Assembly (NCBI GenBank): GCA_003013855.2
Contig: ML058408.1
Span: 4,465,001 to 4,529,000, forward strand
Length of the DNA stretch: 64,000 nt
Reading direction: 5' to 3'
Source: Liriodendron chinense
Taxonomy: Eukaryota > Streptophyta > Magnoliopsida > Magnoliales > Magnoliaceae
Shown here: positions 54,660 through 64,000 of the stretch, piece by piece
Position numbering within the stretch: position 1 is the first letter of the stretch
Layout of the letters: each line of letters opens with the position of its first letter
Translations under genes and position numbers: made by a program
Notes under the pieces: generated by a model
Databases searched by the model: none
What the model was told of the DNA's origin: nothing
What the model saw: only the letters and a program-made list of their open reading frames with translations

Positions 54660-56010
54660 ATATCACACCTTTCCTTGTTGCTTCCATGATAGCCCTTGCC
54701 TCTGCTAGCACCAACGTAGGGTCCGGAACGTCTCGAAGTTCAGCTCTCAAATTCGTAATTTGCCTACGTGCCACTTCTCCTTCACTCTCATAGCCACTTC
54801 TTTCGCCTACAAGCGTGCGATTTCAGATCCAACATCAACAAAATGATTCATATGAACATCCATTACCGAGCGTTCTCGCTGCTCTATAATAGGCCGCAAA
54901 GAAGACAACACCTACCGTTTCTCTTCGATAGTGGGGTCCGGTTTAGCCCGTTTAGTCATAATGACCCGTGGAATAGAATCCTCGAAAGAAGAAATGCAAG
55001 GGACGATCGTAAACACGTCATGCTTCATCATCCTTGCACAAGATTCCAATGTTTTCGTTCCAGCCCCCAGCATAGGCAAATCACACGGGTCGGCCAATGC
55101 TTTCACAATGCTAGACAGCAAGCCCTTCAACATGCTCTGCCCGAAGCAATCTAAGTGATTGAAAGAAGGAATACTGAGCGCTTTATCAACAACCGACTTG
55201 GCAACTTCATTCGACAGCTCGACAACTGCAGCCGTAAATGCAGCAACTTTAGCAACAGCTCCAGTCGATTTAACCATGACAGACAGCTCCATGACAAGCT
55301 CAACAGAAAGCACACTAGAAGTTACAAGGATGGTCATATTGTCCACCAGCTCGACAAGACCCACAGAAGTGCAATAAACAAGACATAATCAACGTCATAT
55401 ATGGGAATACAAAGAATCAAGGTAATAGAGCAAGATAAAGCATAACCCTGGTCATCGCACTTATTCTGCTAATGAGGGTCATCTCACTCAACTTCAGCAA
55501 CAACAGAACTCGATGTGTCCACGACCCCATGTACGATAAGACGGATTGTTTGCGCCGAACAGGCTGGTGCACCTACTACAAAAAAGATTCAGCACTTCCC
55601 TTATGTGCCCTGGATCCTAAAGCAGGCCTTACAACATCACCCGTTTGAAGAGATGAATGTGGGCGTGCACTTGTCAACGGCCCTGCAATTGGCGTCATGA
55701 TAGTCCGAGATACAGAACAAAGTGGTTCAAAGATGTGATGGACCTGTATATCCACACTAACTTGTGCCTCAGTCTCACCTTCAACTGCATCTTCATCGCC
55801 ACCTGCGCCATTAGCACCGTCGTCATCACGTAATAATCCACAATAGCGTCATCATCGCCACGACCCTAGGCGTAGCTTGTTTCCCAATCGTTACTAGAAT
55901 GATCAACATGTTTGTTCTCTAGTTATGAATCCGGATCACCGATGAGAAACCAGAGTTCGACGGACCAGAAGTCTCATACGAAGATCTAGTCGACATCACC
56001 ATGATTCACT
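54660..56010 (-). pseudogene. Minus-strand coding remnant of element J, possible antisense accessory ORF
   Basis: Readable pieces on the minus strand: MVMSTRSSYETSGPSN near 56000, an acidic stretch (EGETEAQVSVDIQVHH) near 55770, and an open stretch 55364-54912. A coiled-coil-like tail (EVARRQITNLRAELRDVPDP, AEARAIMEATRKGVI, stop) lies near 54780-54660. The pieces lie in different frames. Position and orientation (opposite to the LTR, between gag/pol and the polypurine tract) match the antisense gene of element B. I see no certain domain. Low-confidence inference. Confidence 0.4.
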
Positions 56011-56603
56011 ACATTCAGCACACAAACGAAAGAACATTAGAAAAAAAAAACATGGTACGCGCGACAAGCAGCATAATAAGGTACGCATTAAGGAAAGCAA
56101 AGCTACACTATCTAGTCATAATCACACACATAAGAAAATCACATAGGCAGATCTATGACTTAGAATAACGCATGGACATAAGATTCAGATGTGCGTTTGG
56201 TAGATGACTGTGCATGCTTCGTAATGCGGAAAGTATGACGGTAAGTCTACATCAACTGATGCATGGATGAATTCATGATAAACCAGGCCATACATATGCC
56301 TCACCCGAAAACGCATTCAGCGGACCAAACACCAAGGCTCACATTGTGGGAAGTTCAAAGATAGTTGGACTGCAGGTGCGTGTATGAGCTGACATAACAT
56401 GAGCATAGGATCGAAGACTTAAGCGTTGTAAGACCTGATTATAATCCAACATACTCGTGCATAAGTTCAGTAAAAACATGATAAGAATTGCCTTCTTAAC
56501 TCAGAAGTGAAGAAATGACTCGGTAAGCCTAATATTTATGCTCGAGCCCAGGAACCAGTGCACCACACTAGCATGATGTAAGCATCCAGCGCAGCACACC
56601 TTT
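56011..56603. other. Noncoding stretch before the polypurine tract of J
   Basis: No ORF or repeat recognised. Would include the promoter of the minus-strand remnant if that was a gene. Confidence 0.5.
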
Positions 56604-56621
56604 GTGGGGGGGGGGGGCACT
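56604..56621 (+). other. Polypurine tract of element J (G12)
   Basis: TGT followed by 12 G and CACT, directly before an LTR start TGTTGGGGC. Sets the orientation of J as plus. Confidence 0.65.
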
Positions 56622-58140
56622 TGTTGGGGCTCAAAATCTAACCCATGATAAAATAACATATAACAATTCAATAACAATGATTTGGATCGGCCTGAGTCCT
56701 GAAAAATACCCAAAAAATGCGATCGGGTGCCAATATAGCCTTAACCCTAAGTGGACTGCACAATCGCGACCAAAACCAAGAATTGACATTTTAGAGCCGA
56801 TCTAGACATGCGTATTGTTGCCAAATAATCTGAAAGGCCTAAAAACCCTTAACCCCTTAATTTGAATGTTGTGCTATGCATATTTCCATCCGCGCACCCC
56901 GAAATACATTTTGCCCTTGTATGGGGCTGACCGAAAGGTCTGAAAGCCTATAAATACTATTTCAGAAGAGAACTGGACATGTGTATTGCCTTCAAATGAT
57001 TCGGAATACCTGAAAAACCTTGACACCAAGTTCGAAAGTCGGGCAGTGCATATTTCCATGTGCGCGCTTCCATGAGCGAAGTTCCTATACGAAGAGTCGA
57101 CCTGGAGGTTCCAAATTGGTAAGCAACTACCAAAGTTTGCAACATTTGGTCCTCCACACCCCATCTTGTTCATTTGATAGGTCGATAAGAGTTTAAAAGT
57201 GGCTTTACGTCAGTGACTTCAGTCCCCGAAAGGGTACCTGTCCTTAAAAGGGTCGCCCGTTGGAGCCTGAAATCCTAAAAATATTCTAAGTAGTGGAGAA
57301 TTTACATTTTTAAGAGGGACATGCGGAAGCCCTGAAACCACATGCGCCCGGGGCATTTTCTCCTGAAAAATCCTCTGAAAAATGTCTGAAAAAGTGAAGT
57401 TTAGAGACATGCACCTGGCCTAAAACCACATGCGCTAGCCACATACACCCAGGGCATTTCCTCCCGGAAAACGTCTGAAAAAGTAAAGTTTGAAGACATG
57501 TGCCCGGCCTGAAACCACATGCAGCAACCACATGCGCCCGGGACATTTCCTCCTAGAAAACTTCCCGAAAAACGTCCAACAAAGTGAAGTTTGGAGACAT
57601 GCGCCCGACTTGAAAACAGATGCGCTAACTACAGTCGAAGGGCACATGCACTCGAAAGTCCTTCAAGAAACACATGCGCTCACCATATCTGATTGCCAGA
57701 CCTGGACCCGACTAAACTACTATAAATAGCAAGTCAAATTGATGACCATAAGGGACATCATCCGTAGACGACATTAGAGAGACGCAAGAGGTAACGTACA
57801 CTCACTCTATCTTCCCTCGCCGGATCCCCTCGTCGAAAAGGGATTTCCAAATTAGAAACCCTCACCGAAAAGGGATTTTCCCGCTGGAGTCTATTTGTAA
57901 AGGAACATGCCCCCACCCCCTTTGCAACCTGAGAAAATCCAAAACAATTGGCTAAGTCCCAAGATGACATGCGCCAACTAGTGGGGATCAGGTGCATGTG
58001 TCAAACCATATGCGCTCATGGGAGAAATCCTCTCTCCCTCTCTCTCATCTCTCTTGACATGCGCCCATCAGTGGGGATTAGGCGCATGGCCATACCACAT
58101 GCGCCCATCAGTGAGGATCAGGCGCATGTGCCATACCACA
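56622..58140 (+). repeat. 3' LTR of element J (interrupted or truncated at 58140)
   Basis: Begins TGTTGGGGCTCAAAATC after the polypurine tract. U3 has a repeated unit of about 90-100 bp at 57341-57620 (ACATGCGCCCGGGGCATTT...AAAGTGAAGTTTGGAGACATG). A TATA box (TATAAATAG) lies at 57721-57729. R-U5 carries copies of a 40-bp unit (ACATGCGCCCATCAGTGGGG) near 57967, 58058 and 58098. The right end is cut by the TGTAACACC-type LTR. Confidence 0.6.
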
Positions 58141-58993
58141 TGTAACACCCCCAAAATTCGACACTCGAGTATATAAACTCAAATTCCGAAATCAAGGGTG
58201 TTATGTAAATAACGAATGAATACCTCACAATCTCAAGTGATATTTTTCTTTCTTTTTCATTAACATGGTACTAAATATATAGAATCAAACTAAACCAAAC
58301 TTTGAAAATTAAACCACTAATCAATGAGTTCACTAACTGTTCCAACTGTCCAAACTCATGGTCATCTAATGGACCTTATTACATCAATACTTTCAAACTA
58401 AAATAAAAATAAATCAATTCTAAAAAATCTTCTAGAGTATTCCCTCATCTGGAATTGCTTCCTCGAAGTCTTCTAAATCATCACCTGTCACTACGGTTAA
58501 TCGCATAATACTGCGTCAGCTATAAAAGCCGGTAAGTATTCTCATATAGTTTAGCACATGTAATTCGATATAGAAAATCACTTGACCATTAAATTAAAAA
58601 TCATTATAAATCTAATGGTAATTTCATCAAACTAAAATCTCTTAAACATACACGTGATGCATGGTATGCAAGTATGTCTCAACAATCTCAGTACGGTTAT
58701 CAGTAGAACATCCAGGGCCAGTTTATAGTCGGGCCTACACTGTTTCACAAAATCCATCATGGGTGCAGAGTTGGTCTCTTATACACACCAGGGAACTCAC
58801 CTAGCTTACCAAAATCATCTGATATCCACCAGGTACGCTAGATGATATCTTGCACACACCAGGGAGCTCAACCAACCTGTCCACAATCGATGGACTAACA
58901 GAAGGGTATATTGCACACATAGGATGCTCCACCAGAGACTGTTGCACACACTTGGGCGCTCACCCAAACAATCATCAATGGGTCAATTGCACA
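58141..58993. mobile_element. LTR fragment, TGTAACACC type (Tekay/Del-like)
   Basis: Starts TGTAACACCCCC after a possible target CCACA and runs 853 bp until interrupted by the LTR of I. The start resembles the 42472-45282 solo LTR (TGTAAC, then TTCGAC(A/T)CTCG). Short repeated phrases such as CACACACCAGGGA(A/G)CTCA. No coding capacity. Confidence 0.6.
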
Positions 58994-60571
58994 TGTTGAG
59001 CTCTTAATTGTGTATATTCTAACCCCAATTCGTCACTCATTATGCATGGTTTTCACGATTTAAAGACTAATCTAAGGCATGTTTCGTTATTGTAGGAATG
59101 AGAGCGGACTTCACTCAATTGAAGATGAAAAGGGTCCATTTAGAACCATTGAATGAAGATCGAAGGAGGACCAAAGAAAGAAGGAAGCAAGGAAAGAAGA
59201 AAAGAAGAAAGAAATGAAGAAAAGAGGCAAAGACCGGTCGTGACCGGTCGGCCAGGAGGGCCACGACCGGTCTGGACAGGTCGGCCAGCTTCCCCAGACC
59301 TGCTGAACTCACTGGACAGCGTTCATAGACAGTCTGACCGGTCGTGACCGGTCGGCCAAGCCAGTCCGACCGGTCTAGACCGGTCGGCCAGAGAACTTTC
59401 CAACTCCAGAAGCTTGCAGGACTGTTTCCTAGACCAGTCCGACCGGTCGTGACCAGTCGGCTAGCCTAGTCCGACCGGTCCAGACCGGTCGGCCATGTGT
59501 TTAAAACAGAAACTTCCATTTTTTGCGCCGATTTTCTCTGCGCACTGCGTAACCTTATGCAAATTCTGGAATATTCTGACGTTGCGGAGCCTCCCCACTA
59601 TAAAAGGACACCTAGGGATCGTTCCTAGGGTATCTTAGAAGGGTTTGAGCAAGGTGGGAGGCGACAGAAGTGGATTTCGGAGTTCCACAACTCCTTCTAG
59701 TTTGTTTCTCATTTTTATGCTTTTCTTAGTTGTTTCATGTTTCCTTGGATCATGAGCAGCTAAACCTCTTAGCTAGGGCTAAGAGGTGAAGCTTGTAGTG
59801 AATCTAAGATGTTTTCAATTCGTTTAAGTTGGTTTTAAAGTTGGATTTCATGTTTATGAACAATGGTTTGAAGTTAATACAAGCTCCAAGTAGTTTTTCT
59901 TAGTCTTATGATGACTCATGGATGTTTGGGAGAATTGCTTGAGTTCTTGATGGTTGTGTGCTAGTCTAGACCTGTATGATCTGAGGAATTGGAGTACGCT
60001 CTAGTACTACGATCTTAATGTGGGAACTTCCTACCAAAGTTCTACTTTTTCTAGAAATCTGTGGTATGTGGGACTGTGCATGTGATTTGAATCAAGTTCA
60101 AATCATGATCTAGCTTTGTCTTCTGACAGGACTTAATGACGGTTATGATTGTGAACTTAGTCTATTGGAATTGGGACTGGCCTATGCAATTGAGTATGCT
60201 CGTCCTACCTTGCATTGAGTGATTCATGTACATTGATTTTACATATGACAGATTGTTGGTTTAACTGCTCTATCATCCGACTAGATAGATCTTAATTTCG
60301 ATTCTAGTTGAGAAAGTGAGAAACCACAGCAAATTGAGCATCAAGGATTGCTACAAGTGGATCCTTGAACCCCTAGTGCCTTTTTATAATTGTTTACTTC
60401 AGTTTAAGTTCAAAGTTGTTACTTACATCAATCTCATACAAATCTGGTTGTTAGCTTCTCAATAGAAATTATTGGATGTGTTTGTGAATTCCTACATAAG
60501 TCCCTATGGATCGACCTCGGTCTTACCGAGATTATTACTACATCGCAACCCTACACTTGGGGAAGCGAATA
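58994..60571 (+). repeat. 5' LTR of Athila element I (1578 bp)
   Basis: Begins TGTTGAGCTCTTAATTGTG and ends CTTGGGGAAGCGAATA (terminal CA changed to TA). A GACCGGTC array at 59232-59493 has 2-base spacing. A TATA box (TATAAAA) lies at 59599-59605. Confidence 0.9.
59599..59605 (+). promoter_or_regulatory. TATA box of LTR I
   Basis: TATAAAA in the context CCTCCCCACTATAAAAGGAC, about 105 bases after the octamer array, the same geometry as LTR C. Confidence 0.7.
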
Positions 60572-60577
60572 AGTTTT

Positions 60578-60595
60578 TGGCGCCGCTGCCGGGGA
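60578..60595 (+). other. tRNA-Asp primer-binding site of element I
   Basis: TGGCGCCGCTGCCGGGGA, one change from the perfect site of element D, six bases after the LTR end. Confidence 0.85.
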
Positions 60596-61142
60596 CTTTG
60601 ACGGTTTTTCACAAATTTCTACAAATGGTATCTATTTAGGATTTTTAAGATTCTAGGACTAACTTAGTTTGTTTTGTTTGATTTTTCTTTTGCAGGGATT
60701 CCTAAGAAGCTGAAGAAGAAATAAGGATCTCAAGTGCCGAATCAGGTTCTATCTTTCTAAACCTTACTCTTCTTCTTCTCCTATTCGTTCCTATCGCATT
60801 CATCTCTTATAGAGTGGGTGGAGATTCCTTTTTGGATCTCTGAAAGGTAGGCCTAGTGCCACCTGGATTCTTATTGGTCAGCTCTGCCGTCTTGGATCAC
60901 CTTGTGCTTAGAGATTTCTCTTCTCACCTCTACTCCTCTTTCTTCTTTTTCTGCACTTTTGCTCAAAAGATTCAAAGAGTGGGTGGGGAGTTCTTTGAAC
61001 CCCTATTGACCCGGAAAAATCGGTCTCTATCCTTACTTTTGGCCTAGCCATTGTAAGACACCTTGTGCTTCGGTCTTAGAGAAGAGTAAATAAAGGAAGG
61101 AAGAATTCTTTTGCCTTTTGTTTCAGTCTTTTAGGGCTTTGC
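60596..61142 (+). other. Leader of element I
   Basis: About 550 bases without a supported ORF, homologous to the leader of E. Contains pyrimidine-rich stretches and the GAGTGGGTGG.GA repeat pair. Confidence 0.7.
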
Positions 61143-62596
61143 ATGCCACATTCGGCTCAGGATTCCAATAATCGACTCATAAGTGAAGGGGGAATAGTAG
61201 AAGGAATAGACAGAGAACCACGTGCTAGCCTGCTAGGAGACATCTAACTTCTCCAATTTTGTCTGAGAAATATGGCTACAAATTAACCTAATCTGATGGC
61301 CAATCCAAATCTTGGCCAAAACCAAACCGAAACGGGAGAGAATGTTCCCCGACCAAGAACATTACGTGATTACTTGCAACCAGCAAGAGCGAGCACTCCC
61401 TCACGCATAATCTTTCCACAAAATGCAGGGAATGTAGATTTGAAACCGGGAGTGATCCAACTCCTCCCAAAATTCCATGGATTAGACAGTGAAAGTGCCT
61501 ATCAAGACCTTAAGGAGTTTGATGAGGTAATAACCACCATGCACTTTGCGAATGTTACTGATGATGTGGTAAGACTTAAATTATTTCCTTTTACCCTTAA
61601 AGGCCAAGATCAATTGGTGCATGGACTGATATGCATAGGGAATTCATAAAAAAATTCTTCCCTACTCACAAAACGAACATGTTGAGGCGCCTTATCATGA
61701 ACTTTGCTCAAAAGGAAGATGAGACCTTCTTCCAATGTTGGGAGAGGTTTAAAGACTTGTTAAATGCATGCCCACATCATGGCTATGAAATTTGGCAGGT
61801 TATAAGCTTTTTCTATGACGGACTGACTTCACCCATGCGCCAATTCGTAGAGATGATGTGTAATGGAGAGTTCATGAATAAGGAAGCCAATGAAGCATGG
61901 GACTATTTAGAGGAAGTGGCTAAGAATACACAGTCTTGGGATACATCGAAACCAACAAATTCCAAGACTAGCCAACAAAGGAAAAAAGGAGGAATGTATG
62001 TCTTATCAAAAGAGGAGAGTATAAGTGCACGGGTGGCAAGCCTCACAAGAAAAGTTGAGGCCATGGAATTAAGGAAATGAGAGACAATCAACTCCAATGA
62101 TGTTAAAACTGTTGGTGGAATTTGTGCCAAAAATCAACATGCAACACAAGATTGTCCCACAATTTCAGCAGTTCAGGACATCTTATAAGAACAATCAAAT
62201 GCCATAAACAGTTATCAACGGCAATTTGGTGCTCCAAACTCAAACACGGTTAATGCTAATTGGAAGAACCATCCCAACTTCAGTTAGAGGAATGGACCCA
62301 CTGCGAATGCAACCAATATCCCTCAAGCCCAACCTATACTAGGTCCATCTCTAGTCATTACTCCAAAAGTTACGCTAGTGGAGATGTTGGGTGCATTTGT
62401 ATCGGTCCAAGCTGATTATAACAAGACAAATTCTCTGAAAATAGATGGGTTCATGCAAGAGCAATTGAAATTTAATCAAAATTCAACTCAAGCCATCAAT
62501 GAATTGAAAACCTCAATGGCTAGAGTTGAATCTCATCTCAGTGTTAGGGAGAAAGGCACACTTCCTGCCCAACCTCTTCTTAACCCAAGAACCTAA
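61143..62596 (+). pseudogene. gag: Gag of Athila element I (broken)
   Basis: ATG at 61143 (MPHSAQDSNN) matches the Gag start of E. A stop falls near 61246. The core is open from 61296 (PGVIQLLPKFHGLDSESAYQ) to a 31-bp deletion near 61601, where KDKAKGWLHAL is lost and the frame shifts. The second half (61631-62080) has LIMNFAQKEDETFFQCWERF. The zinc knuckle has Gly for the first Cys (GGICAKNQHATQDC). Further stops lie near 62079, 62187, 62285 and at 62594-62596. Confidence 0.85.
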
Positions 62597-64000
62597 TTTG
62601 AGATACAAGATGCAAGCTCATCCTCCCAACATACGGAGCATGTTCAAGCTATCACCACCTTGAGAAGTGGAAAAGTAATTGACAAATCTAATCCGGTGAA
62701 GGCCCCAAAGCCAAAGGATTCGGAAAATTCCAAAGGGGATGATAGCTTAAACAACACTCCACAAGAGAAAGAACCGGAAAGGCAATACAAGCCGGTTGCC
62801 CCGTTTCCCCAAAGGTTGATTTCACCTAAACCTTTAGACAAAAATCTGGAAATATTAGAGGTTTTCAAGCAAGTGAAGATCAACATCCCGTTGTTGGATG
62901 CCATAAAACAAATACCATCCTATGCCAAATTTCTAAAGGAATTGTGTATGGTCAAAAGGAAACACAATGTTCATAACAAAGTACTTTTGGCTGAGAATTT
63001 GAGCGCCATCATCAAACAAGAGGTGCCCCAAAAATACAAAGATCTGGGTAGTCCAACCATCTCATGCATCATAGGAGACTACCGGATTAAACAAGCCTTA
63101 CTCGACTTGGGGGCAAGTGTGAACCTCATTCCATACTCGGTTTACGAACAACTTGGGTTAGGTGAATTGAAACCCACCAAAACCACACTCCAACTTGCTG
63201 ATAGATCCATTCGTATACCGAGAGGAATGATTGAGGATGTTCTAGTCCAAGTTGATAAATTCTACTACCCAGTAGACTTTATTGTCTTGGATACGCATCC
63301 CGTGATAGGTACTGGTGCTCAAATTCCTGTTATACTTGGCCACCCTTTTCTAGCCACTTTCAATGCGATTATTAATTATAGAAACAGGCTGGTTCAAAGG
63401 TCCTTTGGAAATATGACACTTGAGCTAAATATATTTGATTTATGCAAGCAACCACGGGAGGTTGATGATGAGATCCACGAGATAAATATGATTGAGTCAT
63501 TCCTGGAAGATACACTCCCCTTGTCATTATATTCTGATCCTTTGGAGGCATGTGTGGCCTACTCTCATGAGATAAATGATGACACAATACGAGAGATGGA
63601 TACCATTTTAGATATGATGCCGGTGCTTGATAACAAAAGATGGAGGGCCCTATTTGAGCCTTTGCCCGTAAACGAGAACAAAGCCCTCCCATCCAATATC
63701 AAGGCACCAACACTTAACCTAAAACCATTACCAAGTGAGCTGAAATATGTCTATTTAGGTCGAGATGAGACATATCCGGTGGTGATTTCTTCCCACTTGG
63801 ATGAGGAACAGGAGAGTAGGCTAATGGCCACTCTATTAGAGCACAAGAGTTCCATTGGGTGGTCGATTGCGGATCTCAAAGGCACAGACCCACTGATTTG
63901 TACTCATCACATACACCTTGAGGAGAATGCGAAGACATCTAGGCAACCACAAAGACAACTCAATCCTAACATGAAGGATGTGGTTAAAGCCGAAGTGGTA
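62597..64000 (+). CDS. pro-pol: Protease, linker and start of RT of Athila element I (open, partial)
   Basis: From the base after the TAA at 62594-62596 I read an open frame to the window end (468 codons). Order: Gag spacer end (SSQHTEHVQAITTLRSGK), VPFPQRLISPKPLD-like segment, and aspartic protease with DLGASVNLIPYSVYEQLGLG near 63105-63165. The distal protease part IVLDTHPVIGTGAQIPVILG follows, then the linker LEACVAYSHEINDDTIREMD and the RT entry (LNPNMKDVVKAEVV). It has no start codon of its own because it belongs to a polyprotein whose upstream part is broken. The enzyme would cleave Gag-Pol in the particle. Confidence 0.7.

Larger units (their letters stand above)
58994..64000 (+). mobile_element. 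Element I: Athila-like element, 5' part
   Basis: 5' LTR, primer site, leader, gag and protease up to the start of RT, running off the right edge. It interrupts the TGTAACACC-type LTR; the left flank is GCACA. Stops and a 31-bp deletion break gag, but the protease-linker frame is clean. Confidence 0.9.

Noticed and set aside
54912..55364. A cellular gene on the minus strand (150-codon ORF)
   Set aside because: It lies inside decayed element J with frame breaks on both sides and no domain I recognise; a retroelement accessory remnant is more likely.

Overview
The window is repeat-rich DNA from a flowering plant nuclear genome. It is almost wholly built of nested Ty3/gypsy LTR retrotransposons, and I found no cellular gene. 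The evidence for a plant is: Athila-type elements whose primer-binding site matches tRNA-Asp (TGGCGCCGTTGCCGGGGA), Tat-type elements with the primer site for TGGCGCCGTCTGTGGGA and an antisense accessory ORF, and long Tekay/Del-like LTRs beginning TGTAAC. The species cannot be named. I gave the elements letters A-K.

Layout. (1) 1-3343: 5' end of a minus-strand Tat-like element A, with an uninterrupted Gag-protease frame running off the left edge. It sits in the gag of a plus-strand Athila element C (3344-6514 and 15394-19355). C is also split between RNase H and integrase by a complete minus-strand Tat-like element B (6515-15393; 5-bp target duplication CTAAC; LTRs 1066 bp each). B has lost gag-protease and carries a spliced antisense gene on the plus strand. 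(2) 19356-20724: unassigned DNA with an array of GACCGGTC octamers. It is followed by a truncated minus LTR, K (20725-21310). (3) 21311-52344: an old plus-strand Athila element F, lacking its 5' end, into which three elements jumped. These are D (21820-28727, TGTGG), E (28931-38769, TGCTC) and G (42181-48741, TTGGG/TTAGG). G was in turn hit by a 2.8-kb Tekay-like solo LTR (42472-45282, AAACC) and an Athila solo LTR H (45639-47197, CTAGA). (4) 52345-58140: a decayed, probably Tat/Ogre-related element J with gag-tail remnants, a minus-strand coding remnant, a polypurine tract and an LTR. J is interrupted by a TGTAACACC-type LTR fragment (58141-58993). (5) 58994-64000: the 5' part of a plus-strand Athila element I (LTR, primer site, gag, protease) running off the right edge.

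How the parts relate. Most Gag-Pol frames are broken, so recent movement of D and B must have used proteins from elsewhere. D is the youngest by LTR comparison (5 substitutions and one 1-bp indel seen by eye in 1.94 kb). It encodes no Gag capsid, protease, RT or integrase, but holds a clean 547-codon acidic ORF apparently derived from Athila spacer/linker segments. B lacks gag, while the neighbouring relative A has an open gag-protease frame.

The most unusual items are the terminus of G, the D ORF, and the GACCGGTC arrays. In G, an LTR is followed by a 5' half of tRNA-Asp and then by an inverted copy of the first 61 bp of the same LTR. The GACCGGTC arrays are inverted-repeat arrays in the U3 of all Athila LTRs here.
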